A stretch of DNA of 64,000 bases from Ditylenchus dipsaci (GCA_004194705.1 SADC01001389.1:62001-126000), one strand, 5' to 3'. Numbered from the stretch's first letter, positions 32,889 through 44,411 are shown. Notes: a model not told the origin generated them from the sequence alone. Translations and numbers: made by a program.

Positions 32889-35773
32889 CTGAAAATACCG
32901 AAATATTAAACCGAACAAAAAGTTGACAGGACCGGGCGACGGTGAATAGATATTAGACAACCAAAAATGCATATTTTCTAGACAGTTTAATTTTAAAAAT
33001 ACTACCTCCGCCATTAACTGTAGAAAAAGTAGCATGTTTCAGAAGGAGCTGCGTGATAGTGTTTGTCATGTATTGTTTGATGTTCTAGATGAGAATATCC
33101 ACTATTTTCAGAATCCATAGTGGAAGCGGCTGAAGCCTGTGGTAAAAACCGCTGTGGATACTCAACACCATCCCCAGCCCTGTATTTAATAATATTAGGT
33201 GACGTCAATGAAAGAAAGAATAAAAATTCATATTGGATGATAAAATTACTTGCGGCCTATGAAGTTTAAATTTGAAATGACAAGCTTGTCAACTTTTAAG
33301 CAAAACATTTGTTTTGAAACTAACCCACAAGCCGGTAGGGATACGATTAAGGGTCGGAAAGAAAAGCGGCGGAATAAACGGCGGCGGTAAATACGGCGGA
33401 GACAGATTCGGCGACGAAAAAAACGGCGGAATTTCAAAAGGGGCTTTTTATGTATGTTTGCCTTGCAAATACAGTCGAGCCTCGGTAAACGGGCACCCCC
33501 AAAGTTCGTTCCCCAGCTGGGTCCGACACTTTTATTTCGGAAATGGGTGCCCGTTTATCGAGGTTTTGCTTTTTTAGAGAAAAAGTTTTTGGATTCTGAA
33601 AAACGATCGGTAAAATCGGAATCCTTGCGATATTTGGAACCAGACTGTCGGAACAGAATTTAAAAAAAAAACTTTGAAAATCGAGCTAAAAAAAGTTGTC
33701 GGACCCAGCTGGGAACGAAATTTGGGGGTGCCTGTCCACCGAGGTTCGACTGTAATAATATCTGACACCAAATTCGTGTCCAGCATTGTCGCTTTGCTTA
33801 CGAAAATGCTCTTTAGGACTCACTCATACCTCAGACCTCACTCATATTTGGAATTCCACTCGATACAACAAACAAAAAAGTCCGACATTTTTTGCGAAAA
33901 TATATTCGAATTTCGCTGTCTCGAGTGGAAGAGACTAAAGAGCATTTTTCTAAGCAGAGCGACCATGCTGGACATGAATTAGGTGTCAGGAATGATGATT
34001 TGCAAGGCAAACATACAAAAAAGGCCCTTTTGAAATTCCGCCGTTTTTTCTGCCTCGTTTATTCCGTCGCCGAATCTGCATCCGCCGAATTTACCGCCGC
34101 TATTCTTTCCGCCGCCGAATTGTATCTCCACCACAAGCCTCATTACAGTGCTGAAGAACTTACGATGTGTACACAGGGATCAGCCACAGGAGCATGTTTG
34201 AGCCAAATATTTTTGGAAGTTTCGCTTCATTCCCAAATTATATGCATTTTTATCCTGCAAATATAGTTCTTTATTCAAGCTGATTCAATCAGGTGATACA
34301 CTGACCACTCCATAGCTGAACATAGGCGGTCGAAAAGTCTCTAAAAATATTTTAACCGCAATTTTGAAGAAAGGAAAATGGCTTACCAAGAGTAGATCTG
34401 TTTTTAGCAACAAGGTATAAATGATAGAAGAATAAGCAGCCAAGAGAGATGCCAAACATGCCAGAAAGAAAGAAGAGGAAGAGTACATGAAACCTCCCCA
34501 AATTGCCATGAGTGAAATCATTGTTTCTCCAAAAATCGATGAAGAACGGCAAGATCGAGAAGAACACGAACACGCACAAATAGAAGCCGTAACCCTGCAA
34601 CTTTTTAAATTTCATACATTTAAAAAATTACGCCAGCAAAATAACGCACCAAAAAGAGATGAAGTACTTGTAGTTCGAAAATTGATGCAGGTGTTAACCC
34701 ACGGGCAGCTAAAGCCAACAAAACTAATTTCGATTTGAAATTACATACATTACACATACTGGTGATCAAACTTGAGCACACATTGGCCGCAAACTGAGCA
34801 ATGGTGACCCCTGTCAGGCTTTATACTTGAGCATTTTATACAAAAGCGAGGACCTGAAAACAGGTATAGATATAAGTTAGGACATCCAAGCGATACCTCC
34901 TTCGAAAGCCCTGTTTGCAACAGGGATCTTGTTTTGCCTGACAAATCGACCCAAAATTGTTCTATAGCCAGCATCATCTTGAGCAGCAGAAAGATCATCC
35001 TTTACCTCTTTAGGTATCACAAACTACAAGCACAGGGTGTGTCAAGAAATTTGATACACTTTGAAAAGCCATAACTTTTTCAAGATCGAATTCCGTGAAT
35101 CTGTAAGCACTACTCGACTTTTTTTGAAATTTTTTGGTATATAATGTGAAAAACACCATTTTTGTTTGGCCCCCGAAAGGATTTATATATATATTCCCCC
35201 TGTGGCTTAGTTTCTATGGATGCATCTGGATGGGTAAGGCCCAAACCACAGGGGGAACTAAGCAAAGATTGTGGTATCACATTACATACCAAAAAATTGT
35301 ATATTTTGTCTGAGTCGATGGTGCTTACAGATTTCCGGAATTCCATCTAGAAAAAAAGTTATGGTCTTTCAAAGTGTATCGAATTCTTGACACACCCTGT
35401 ACAGCTGATGAAAATTTGAAACACATTTTTTTGAAAAAAATTACTGATTTTGGGGTACTTCCGATTGGAGTCATCACAGTCTGAAAATAGGCCCACAGGA
35501 AACAAAACAGAAAGACGTGGATTAAGGCAAGATAGATGGCACGGAGCACATTGCTTTCGATTTCATCTGTAAAGCATAGAGTAAGTTAATCTCGAAGCAT
35601 ATAAGCAACAAATTGTTATATTTCATACTGAACATCGAAAACTTACTGAAGCATAGTTCAAATACATATGCATAGTAACCCCAACAAACGACAAGAGTTA
35701 TGAAAAGGACAGGTATCCAACGGACCACAGAGATAAGTATCTTAACGCACTTGTTATTGAGGCACTTATCCAT
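32717..35773 (-). CDS. DHHC palmitoyltransferase, ZDHHC2/15/20 type
   Basis: This is a membrane S-acyltransferase that attaches palmitate to cysteines of client proteins at Golgi or plasma membrane. Minus-strand exons are 35773-35647, 35566-35445, 35023-34897, 34853-34760, 34708-34631, 34594-34387, 34340-34306, 34254-34164 and then terminal exons (below). TM1 is [18 protein letters not shown] and TM2 is [16 protein letters not shown]. The cysteine-rich domain reads [20 protein letters not shown] then FDHHCPWVN, with the catalytic DHHC cysteine across the 34760/34708 splice. TM3-4 follow, then [17 protein letters not shown], the TTxE-like motif, and [15 protein letters not shown], the PaCCT-like segment. 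Runs at 34677-34680 and 34210-34214 each lack one base, and a further error is likely near 34650. The start is the ATG giving [13 protein letters not shown], just after an acceptor, so an untranslated upstream exon is likely. Confidence 0.9.
33014..33179 (-). CDS. DHHC gene, proximal (cassette-like) C-terminal exon
   Basis: After an AAATACAG acceptor, and joined in phase to the exon ending 34164, this exon reads [20 protein letters not shown] and ends [13 protein letters not shown] with TAA at 33014-33016. GDG-x-x-FP-x-R is the conserved block after the PaCCT motif in ZDHHC2/15/20, so this is the more family-like tail. A donor lies 8 bases past the stop (33001-33005). Used as an internal exon it would be 174 bp, a multiple of three, but would carry the stop. 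Confidence 0.75.
33472..33752. mobile_element. pogo-type MITE in a DHHC gene intron
   Basis: The ends are CAGTCGAGCCTCGGTAAACG and the complement of CAGTCGAACCTCGGTGGACA, flanked by TA (33470-33471 and 33753-33754). The arms pair through AAAGTTCGTTCCCCAGCTGG and its complement. The same AGTTCGTTCCCCAGCTGGG block occurs in the pogo MITE at 44412-44865. Confidence 0.88.
35033..35399. mobile_element. Palindromic MITE in a DHHC gene intron (Tc1/mariner-like ends)
   Basis: CAGGGTGTGTCAAGAAATTT pairs with the right-end complement CAGGGTGTGTCAAGAATTCG. The arms match for about 120 bp, including CCATAACTTTTTC and GGTGTTTACAGA-like stretches. The right end is followed by TA; the left flank is CA. CAGGGTGTGTCA ends resemble Tc1/mariner MITEs. 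Confidence 0.6.
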
Positions 35774-36026
35774 CAAAGGAATCTGAAAATCAGGTATACT
35801 TCAAGCGTAATAACCTTCTCAACTAAATTTATTCATGAGTCATGACCGATAAAAGTAATTTTTGATGGGATAGAAAGGATTTATTTAAAAGTTTCTTCTC
35901 ATCAAAATCTCGTAATTAAAAAAAAATTGCATCAAATCATCGTATCAAACCAACAATGTATCAAGTCACCTTTTCAAATCATAGTTATTCCGAAAGTAGC
36001 ACTAGAACTAGCTAGGTGAAACCTGC

Positions 36027-36224
36027 TTAAAGGACCATGGTTTTTGCGCGCAGCGGCACACGCGAAATTCGAATTGGCGGGGGACACTTCTCTTTCGTCT
36101 ATCAGTGTACTCTTTCGAGTTGTTTCGAATGACTCGAAAGAGTACACTGACAGACGAAAGAGAAGTGTCCCCGCCAATTCAAATTTTGCGTGTGCCGCTG
36201 CGCGCAATAACAATGGTCTTTTAA
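36027..36224. mobile_element. TTAA foldback MITE
   Basis: It is bounded by TTAA on both sides and begins TTAAAGGACCATGG. The arms GAATTCGAATTGGCGGGGG and CCCCGCCAATTCAAATTTTG are complementary, as are CTTTCGTCTATCAGTGTACT and its partner. Removal restores CCTGCTTAACGAAAACCTGC, the repeat unit of the host element. Confidence 0.85.
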
Positions 36225-36270
36225 CGAAAACCTGCTTAGCGAAAAAAATTATATAGAAAGACAATAAAAT

Positions 36271-36813
36271 TGGGTAAAACGGAATTTCGCAGCTAATTCT
36301 CGTAATTTCGCAGCTAATTTTGTTTGCAGCAAAATCTCGTAGCAAAAATCCCACCCTGGAGTGGCCAGAAGCCCCTGAAAGTTTGTTTTTTTGGGGTTTA
36401 CTAAAGGGGGTAAACTTTTTGCGAAAATTCGATTGGGCGGATCAGAATTTCAGTCCGATGGGCTTAATCGCTCAGAATTCCGCCCTGAACCACTCAAAAC
36501 CGTCATAAACCTGAAATTCTGAGCGATTAAGCCCATCGGACTGAAATTCTGATCCGTCCAATCGAATTTCGCAAAAAGTTTACCCCCCCCCCTTAGTAAA
36601 CCCCAAAAAAACAAACTTTCAGGGGCTTCTGACCACTCCGGGTTGGGATTCTGAGAGATCCAAGTCATTTTTTGGCTAGGAAATTCGAATCCCCGCAAAA
36701 TTTACTAATATTTGCTGCAAGATTACGAGAATTAGCTGCGAAATTCCGAGAATTAGCTGCAAACGAAATTAGCTGCGAAATTACGAGAATTAGCTGCAAA
36801 TTCCGTTATGCCC
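36271..36813. mobile_element. Foldback MITE (GGGTAAAACGGAATT family), TSD AATAAAAT
   Basis: The left end is TGGGTAAAACGGAATTTCGC and the right end the complement of GGGCATAACGGAATTTGC. GCAGCTAATTCTCGTAAT units lie near both ends. AATAAAAT flanks both sides (36263-36270 and 36814-36821). A second full copy is at 52693-53238 and a partial one at 41500-41715. Confidence 0.85.
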
Positions 36814-36999
36814 AATAAAATTACTTGATAGTTTTTAAAAAAATTTGAAACTGAAATTTTAGTTGTGAAATCTATCCATTAATTTTATTGTCTTTCCGTA
36901 TAATTTTTTTGCTAAGCAGGTTCTCGTTAAGCGGGTTTTCGTTAAGCAACTCTTCGTTAAGCAGGTTTTTGTTAAGCAGGTTTCACCTAGCCCTAGAAC

Positions 37000-38634
37000 C
37001 AGGCCTGCGCACGTGCCTACTTTTCACGGCTAGGCCCGGATATTTTTTTTTGGGCCAGGCCCGTCTATTCAGTCTAGTCAACTGTAAGTTTATTTCCAAA
37101 CATATTTAAAAAAATCAAGCAAAAAAAGTGTGGGCAACTTTGCTATTTAACATCACTCGAACGCAATATTCTCTTTATCAAGGCATTTCTAACACGAACA
37201 GTGAAAATTTGAGATGAGATGGGGTAGGTAAAAACGAAATTTTAGCCTTGTCAACTTGATTCCTATAGACTTTCACTTGTTATAGGATTTCAAATTAAAA
37301 AGTTTAATTTTTCAGACCGTCCATGTGGAAGTCCACCTGGCCAGGTGGTAACCACCCCGGCTATTGGTGGGTAAACCGCAGTTTTGATACTGTCAACAGA
37401 ATTTACCAAAAAAATTTGAGTATGATATTTTGTTTCTTTTTAAATGTTGAAAAAGTTTATTTTTCACATCATCCAGGTGCATATCCAATTGACCCAATAA
37501 CACCAAACTCATATTCCGGGGTTGGTTTGGTAACATCACAACTTTGGCTCTAAGAAACCAGAGTCCCACACGTTTTTCACTTGAAAGAACAGTTTGCTTT
37601 TCATTTTTAAAGCTATCCGGGTGGATATTGACCTTCCGATGGTACCTTACCCAGATTTTAGGTTCGAGCGGTTAAAATCGTAGTTTAGGTCCTATCTAAC
37701 CGGATTCTCGGCACGATTTTAGTAAAAAAATGGTTTGGTTTGGAGTTCGAGTAATTTTAAATTTCTGACTAAAAGTATCTAATTCGGGCTTAGGGTTCGT
37801 AGCTCAAATGGCAATTTCGACCTTATTAAACCGTCCTCACTGCTGTAGTCGTTCCTGTCACTCATGATTCGGATAGATACCAAGTAATTATAAATAAGAT
37901 ACGGTAACAGAAGTAACGAAAAATAAATTATAAGGTACAAAGGGTAGCCCTTTATAAAGGGTAAATAGAGACAGCAACATGGAGGATACAATCAGTTATT
38001 CCAGAACTGTTTTTGCCCGTTTGAATTTTTGCCAGAATGAGTTTGTGCCAGAGTTTCTTGTTGCCAGAAATAATTTGTGCCAGAATTTAGGTGTGCTTTT
38101 TCTCTAAGCTAACTTTTTTCATCTAAGCCTAAGGCCTAAGCCTAAGCCTAAGTTAGCGAGCTACACATTGCAAAAAAAAACTTAAAAAAAATCAAGAGAA
38201 CCCAAATAGGACGCTTAGAGAAAAATACTCTTTGGAGGGTGGGTGGGGGGAGGTTGCACTTGGGCTTTACGCCCACTGAGCCACCGATGCTATTTATCGT
38301 GTTTATGAATACTTATCACAATAGGGTACTCAACAAAGTTGCATTTTAAGATAATTCTTTTTTGAATTGACCTGGTAACCACCTTGCAAAATACTCCTAT
38401 CGGCGGCTAGCATGCCCCTTTAGTTAAGCTGATAGTTAGAAAGCTAAGATTCAAGGCTACATTTTGGTATAAAACGAAAAAAAAATAAAAAAGGCTGGAT
38501 CTGATAAGGCATATTAAGATTCAGGATTTTCGGGCCGGCCCGGCGATTTTTGAGCCCGGCCCGAGAGCAATTTTAAAGTTGGGCACGGCCGGGACCTGAA
38601 AATCACGGTCCGGGCCGGCCCGTGCACAGGTCTG
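37000..38634. mobile_element. hAT element, TSD CCTAGAAC
   Basis: The left end is CAGGCCTGCGCACGTGCC and the right end the complement of CAGACCTGTGCACGGGCC, with GGCCGGGC-rich subterminal sequence. CCTAGAAC flanks both sides (36992-36999 and 38635-38642). The ends and duplication are typical of hAT. The interior shows no clear transposase motif; 38010-38090 repeats TTTGTGCCAGAAT. Confidence 0.85.
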
Positions 38635-38642
38635 CCTAGAAC

Positions 38643-41499
38643 TACGTTATTCAACCATTCAACCGATATTCTTCTACCCAGCAATCACAAAACGATCAAC
38701 AAAAGGAAAATAAATTTATGAATCACACAGCTCAAGGAAAAAGAAGCATAGAAAGAGAGAAAAAGGAGAGCTTTTCAAATGATAATCGCTAGAGTCAAAG
38801 ATTGTGCGCTAGTTTGAAAGTGAAGTCGCATTGGAAATCGCATCAGCAACGATTTTTATGTACCGAAATGAAATCCAGTGGAAGTCCACTAACACTAGTG
38901 TCAGTCCAATTGGAAAGGAAAGCCAATGTTGGAAAATACAGCAAAATAGTCTGTCTTACCTGTCTAAAGATAAGTTTGCAATAAGTTTGCATTCAGTCCG
39001 TTGACAAAACAAGTAAATCTGAATCATATTTTCTCGCAAAAACTATGTTAAAAAAAATTAAGTTAGTAGATGCAATCACCAGGAAACACCTCCATTCTAC
39101 TATTCTACACAGAGAACTACCCAAACTAGTCTGCTTATGCCATCGCAAACTAATTCTAAGCCTGGGTAAGTACAACAGCGAGACCACTAAACTCAACCTG
39201 TCACACTACGAAATGGAGAAGCCAAGGAAATGCAGGAGTTTGTCGAGAAGTTTACAGCTTATAAACAAGAAACCAATGGATTCGACAACAAGGAGTCATC
39301 AAAAAAGCCTAATTTCTTCTGCTTAACTTCTGCTATCATATATCCGAAATGAGCAGCAGGAAAAATGCAACAGAACAAGCGCGAAGACTCACGAAACAAC
39401 AAGCAAATATATCAAAATTAAAGCCAAAACGATTTGACTCCAAAACCTCATGAAAAACCAGTGGCTTTGTACGAGAATTCATGTGGCTGTGGCTTGGTTT
39501 CGTTATTTTCTTGAAAATTTATAGGACATTTTCAGAAAATAAAAATATCGCATGATAGAGCGCATAAAGCTGCATTAGACACGATGGTTAGATCACAGGT
39601 GTTACTGTGTTTTACCTCTTTTTGAGAGGATTGAAGAGAATGCTGAACCACTAAACTGCCATTGGCCGCCCAGTAAGTCCCGCTGGAATTCCAGAAATCC
39701 AAATTCCTGTGGTAAATTGCTCATTTAGTAGCAAATTAGTAAAATCCACCAATTTACCACTGAATTCCAGTGGCGATCCACTGGAATTTGAACTTTCTGG
39801 AATTCCAGCGGACTTACTGGTTGGCCAGTACAGCTTGGTTGACTTCCACTGGACTTTATTCGCATCGAATCTCTATATAGTATGTGGACTGACTCTGTGA
39901 CTCTTTTTTAACTTCGGAGTCCAAAATGGTCGTAGAGCGAGAAATCGTTTTTGTCGCCAATACCATTGTGTCCCCAGAATGTCAGCTTTCGTTAAAAAAA
40001 GATCGTCTGAAAATACGCGTTTTAAGGAGGCCATGCATACTTTTATTAATAAAGTCATGGTATTTGGGACGGGGTCACGCTTTTTTGATCTCGGAGATCA
40101 TAAAATAGATTTTAGACGGTAAAATCATTTTGTCGCCAAATTCATCATGTTCCGCAGAATGTCAGCTTTCGTTTAAAACAGAGAGTGTCGAAAAATACGA
40201 CTTTTAAGAGGCGCATGTGCCCTCATGAAGTCTTGCCCTTGTTGTGAAAAATATGGTCGAAAAATACGCGTTTTAAGAGGAGCATTATGCCTACTTTTAT
40301 GAAAGCTACTGTATTTGGGACAAGGATGGGCCACGTTTTTTGACTTTGCAAGTCAAAAAACGGTCATAGACGGTAAAAATGATTTTGTCGCCAATTCCAA
40401 AGTGTTGTTCCCCAGAATATCAGCTTTCGTTTAAAAAAAAAGATCGTCGGAAAATGCGCGTTTTAAAAGGGGCATATGCCTACTTTTAAGAAGGCTATTT
40501 TTCATTGAAAATTTTTGATTGTACTTGAGATTTTTCACTTTGAAATTTCAGAATTCGCGCAAAAAATGGAATTTTTCTCAAATCGAAACTGTTTGTCGGC
40601 GCCTATTCCATTCTGGTCTCAATTTTTTGAATTGTATACGGTAGAATACTCTTGCGAAACTTGCTCTTCATTAAACGTAAAGTTGCTAAAAATAGTCGAA
40701 TAATATCTACAGCTATTATACTTGTTACTTTTTCATTTCACTAGTCATACTTTTGATTTCATTCATCCTAACCAATAGAACACATTCAATCACAAAAGAC
40801 TCACATATTTTGAAAATTAAGTATATAGGCGTCTAATAATGGTAACACTTTACTTGCCCGTGAATTTCCCGTGAAAATCCGGGTCGAGAAACACGATATG
40901 CAATCGGTTTCAAAAATTCACCTCGAAAGTGGGTCAGCCGTGGGGGGGCCAAGTAAAGTCTAGCCCTAATAATCCCCATTCATTAAAACGACATGTTGGT
41001 CGATTGGATAGTGGCTGTGGGCAGAGGTGGGCAAAGATCAGATAGATCTAGATCAGATCACCAAAGATCAGTTCAGATCGACATGACAAATGTGCTGACA
41101 AAATAGCAAATTTTGAAATTTTGACCCTCCGGCAAATTGAAGCTCCTGTAAATTAACCCTCCGGAAAATTGAACCTCCAAATTTGTCTTGGCGGTATTTT
41201 TTGGCTTAAAATTCTTATTACCAACACAGTAAGAAGCAGACTAAGAGTGAATTTTTTCGAATTTTTTTCGGCTCATACTGATTTGGTTTGCGAAAAGGCT
41301 GAAATATGCCACGAAAAAAGATTATTTCTGCCACGAAAAACGACATACCACGAAAAAGCGGATATAAGCCACGAAAAAGCTGAAATGTACCACGAAAAAG
41401 CTGAAATGTGCCACGAAAAAAATTATTTATGCCTTTTTCTGTCCAAGACCAACCAAATTTTGCAATATTTTGCAAGAATTCAAATTTTTTAGTCATGAA
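38643..41499. other. Gene-free stretch
   Basis: I recognise no protein motif. 39670-39840 is a palindromic patch of ACTGGAATTCCAG-like units, with relatives at 42840-42970. 39920-40480 contains three diverged copies of a ~180-250 bp unit (listed separately). 41290-41420 repeats GCTGAAATGTACCACGAAAAA. Confidence 0.5.
39920..40480. repeat. Three diverged direct repeats
   Basis: Each copy carries GTCGCCAAT followed by CCAGAATGTCAGCTTTCGTT, GTCGGAAAATGCGCGTTTTA and GGCATATGCCTACTTTTA (variants). The spacing between copies is irregular. No coding frame runs through them. Confidence 0.6.
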
Positions 41500-41715
41500 A
41501 TAACTCGGATCCCTCAGAATCCACCCGGAATGGCCAGAAGCCCCTGAAAGTTGGTTTTTTGGGGGTTTACTTTGGGGTTTGGGGAGTGAACTTTTTGCGA
41601 AAATTCGATTGAGCGGATCAGAATCCCGGTCCGATCGGCTGAATCACTCAGAATTCCAGGTTTATGGTGGTTTTGAGTGGTTCAGGGTGAAATTCTGAGC
41701 GATTAAGTGGCGTAC
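41500..41715. mobile_element. Partial GGGTAAAACGG-family foldback
   Basis: GGAATGGCCAGAAGCCCCTG and GATTGAGCGGATCAGAATCC match the arms of the elements at 36271-36813 and 52693-53238. Both terminal regions are missing. Confidence 0.6.
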
Positions 41716-41739
41716 CGATACTATGGGCGATTTTAAGTT

Positions 41740-42180
41740 TAGTTCATGTGACCTGGGTTCTGAACCAACTACCGTTCCGACTGGTGGTCTTCGCGTTTTG
41801 GGTGGCAGCAACGAATTGACGGATAGCAGCTGGATCCCCGCACCTCATGGAGTAGAGACACCGGCTCAGCAGGAAGGATGGCCTGGCAGCACGCTCCCAA
41901 AACAAACTGCGCATCGACTGGACCTGGATGGAGGGAAGACGAACAGCAGCATGACCACCCGAGACATGATCACCGCAGCCGAGCAGCGATGAACCGAAGC
42001 AAGTGGACTCTGAATGGGGCTGGAATCTACCTGGACTCAGCGAAGAAGTCTCTGGCCATGGGCCGAAGTGAAGTGAAGAAGCCAAGAGTCTCTTGTTAGT
42101 ATCTCATTGTATGTCTCGTACTGTTTATGGTGTGTTGTCGATTAAAGAGTCGACTGTTACGTCAACCCCGTCCGGTGCCA
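41740..42180. other. GC-rich unclassified island
   Basis: Composition differs sharply from the surroundings. Open frames exist on both strands (41723-41992 plus, 41744-42085 minus), but neither matches a family I know. The plus reading is rich in Ser/Thr/Gly. The following sequence (TGTATGTCTCGTACTGTTTA to GAGTCGACTGTTACGTCAAC) has the look of a retroelement terminal region. It could be a retroelement fragment or an untranslated exon; I cannot decide. Confidence 0.3.
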
Positions 42181-43172
42181 ACTTATTTCTTACTAAAGCA
42201 AGGATACATAACAGCTCTCTTGAAATTCCGTCGAAATTTCCGCCGCCAAATCATCTCCCCACCTTTTGGTCTAACTTCAATGGTTGTCTTTTACTTTTAA
42301 TAGTTTCGATCTACAATTGGTGGTCTACTTGGTTGATGCGGTTCAATGACTACGTGAACACTTTTTTCTTTGTCTAAACCACCTGAATCTTACATACCGT
42401 ATGTCGTCTAATAAGCGCGACGGCGCGATTATTTTTCAATTTCAAAAATTTGCAACCTTTAACCATTCAGAACCACCCTAACCACTTTAGACCATTCCCA
42501 AGAAGCAATTAACTATGCTGAACCAGTGTTTAGGGTGGTTTTGGGTGACTCTAAATGGTTCCGTGTGGTATTATCAGCAATTTAGCCAATCTCAGTGGAT
42601 TTTGATGCGTGCGATCGGTTTTTTGAAAAAATTTCACCGCCCCTTTAGTCAACCTCAAGCAACTAATTTTTAGTGGCTTTTGGCCACTGTAGGAGGGGGG
42701 AGAGGGGGGGGTGGGGTTTCTGACCGATTGAGTCGACGGAACGAAAAATCGAATAAGCGCAATTGAATTTTCGCAAAAAATTTCACATTCCTTTAGTAAA
42801 CCTCCAAAAAAACCAACCTTCAGTGGCCGGCCTTTGGCCTTTCAGTGGAATTCAGTGGAATCCTACCAAATTACCACTGGTATGCCACCAAATTGTCACA
42901 TGCATTCAATGGACTTACCACTGGTAATTTGGTGGTAAACCAGTGTCAATTAGGTGGGATTCCAGTATATTTTTTTAACCGTGTAAAATGGTCGTTAGAT
43001 CTTTGCGTTACGCTTTCGTTATTTGAATGTTTTTTTGGCAGAAGGCGAACATTTGGTTGATTCTCTTTGCAAGAAGCTATCACCTAATTTTGAACAAGAA
43101 TCCTAAACCAAGACGATTTTTGACAAGCCGAATTTGTATGTAAACAGAGTAGATAAGCAGATTCTAAGTATG
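42181..43172. other. Gene-free stretch
   Basis: It contains ACCACCC-type simple repeats (42465-42560), a G-rich run near 42690 and a degraded palindromic patch at 42840-42970. No exon is supported. Confidence 0.5.
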
Positions 43173-43463
43173 GTTTGGTAGGGTTGGCCAGACTTGCGGA
43201 CAATATTTCGCGGATGCGTGTTTGTTCGCACGTGATTATTTCGGACAAAGTTTTGCGGATGAGGTTTGCGCCTCAACTTTTGCAGATCAAATCTTGCGGA
43301 CGCAAGATTTGCGGACGAACATTTGCGGACGAAGACATGCGGACAAAGATTTGCGGACGAGAATTTGCGAACTTCATATAAGCATCGCCTAAGTCACAGG
43401 TTCGACTAACTCAGTTTTTAATGCTGTCATCCTTCACTCCGGCTTGAGATACCTTCTTTTTTC

Positions 43464-44181
43464 GGCACTTATTGGTTGGGGGGGGGGGGCGGGTTTTTTC
43501 ACTTATTTAAAAATAGTGTTTAAATGACTCCTAAGTAAATTTTATATGCTTAAAACGATAAAAAGTTATTTTCTGACATTTTTCCACACAAAAATGGATT
43601 TTAAGAAAAAATTTTCTTTGACTAAAATTCGACTTTTTGCCTTGGTCCCCAAGGCAATCCAACCTGAAAGGGTACCTGGATACCACAAAAGATGGAATTT
43701 GAACATAGTTTTGTTGACTGGGCCTACCGCATAAAGAAACTCTGGTATGCATACATTTTTATGCATCCAGAGTCACTTTCGAGTGATTTGTGTCTAAGGT
43801 ATGTGGGTGTGCGCATCTCAACCCCAAGCAACCAAGCCCCCTGCGCCCCCGAAGGGGGCAGGGGGCTTGGTTGGTTAGAGATGCGCGCACTCACTTACCT
43901 TAAACATAATTCAGAGCAAGACTCTTGATCAAAATGCATAAAGAGACTCTTTTTGCCCAGCTCCAGTGACCAAACGGGGTAGAATACCTTAATACAAGGA
44001 AATTTGCCTTGGTCCCCCAAGGCAAAAGTCAAAAATTTTTTTTCCAAAAATACCATTTTTTGTGTGGAAAAATGTTAGAAATTGACTTTCTTATCGTTTT
44101 AAGCATATAAATATTACTTAGGAGTCGTTTAAACACTATTTTTAAATAAGTGAAAAACCCGCCCCCAACCCAATAAGTTCC
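43464..44181. mobile_element. C-run MITE with GC hairpin core, TSD CTTTTTTC
   Basis: The ends are GGCACTTATTGGTTGGGGGG and the complement of GGAACTTATTGGGTTGGGGG. The arms are complementary for about 220 bp, including ATATGCTTAAAACGATAAAA. CTTTTTTC flanks both sides (43456-43463 and 44182-44189). It contains GC hairpin core copy D (43685-43978) and is the same family as 57704-58424. Confidence 0.92.
43685..43978. repeat. Conserved GC hairpin core, copy D
   Basis: It matches copy C almost base for base over the arms and tip: GTCTAAGGTATGTGGGTGTG on one arm, complement of GTAAGTGAGTGCGCGCATCT on the other. Confidence 0.8.
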
Positions 44182-44411
44182 CTTTTTTCTGCTCCTTTTC
44201 TGCCAAACTTCGGTTTATCCGCAAAAGTCGGTCCGCAAATGTTCGTCCGCAAATGTTGCAACCGCGAAATTTGGTCCGCAAAGTCTCGTCCGCAAATATT
44301 TATCCGCAAATTTGGTCCGCAAATGTTGCGTCCGCAAAATGTGTACGCAAGTCTGGCCAACCGTTTGGTAGCCAAGACGTTAAAAAATGCTTTCGGGCAT
44401 TTTTTGAGCTA

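Larger units (their letters stand above)
36011..36998. mobile_element. AAGCAGG-repeat element containing two nested foldbacks
   Basis: CTAGGTGAAACCTGCTTA on the left pairs with TAAGCAGGTTTCACCTAG on the right. GTTAAGCAGG units repeat near the right end. Inserted inside are a TTAA foldback (36027-36224) and a TSD-flanked foldback (36271-36813), which together make up most of its length. Confidence 0.65.
43181..44362. mobile_element. hAT-like element with TTTGCGGACG units, TSD GTTTGGTA
   Basis: The ends are GGGTTGGCCAGACTTGCGGA and the complement of GGTTGGCCAGACTTGCGTAC. TTTGCGGACGAA units fill the left subterminal region and their complements the right. GTTTGGTA flanks both sides (43173-43180 and 44363-44370). 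A second palindromic element (43464-44181) is nested at its centre. Confidence 0.9.

Noticed and set aside
33246..33437. Arg/Phe-rich minus-strand reading that might be a DHHC gene exon
   Set aside because: It is made of CGGCGGAATAAACGG-type repeat units, and the conserved exon order of the family is already complete without it.
39900..40480. Possible gene with repeated protein modules
   Set aside because: The direct repeats differ in spacing by amounts not divisible by three and stops occur in all frames.
41723..42085. Overlapping open frames on both strands suggesting a gene
   Set aside because: No motif, no splice context and no family match; kept only as an unclassified island.
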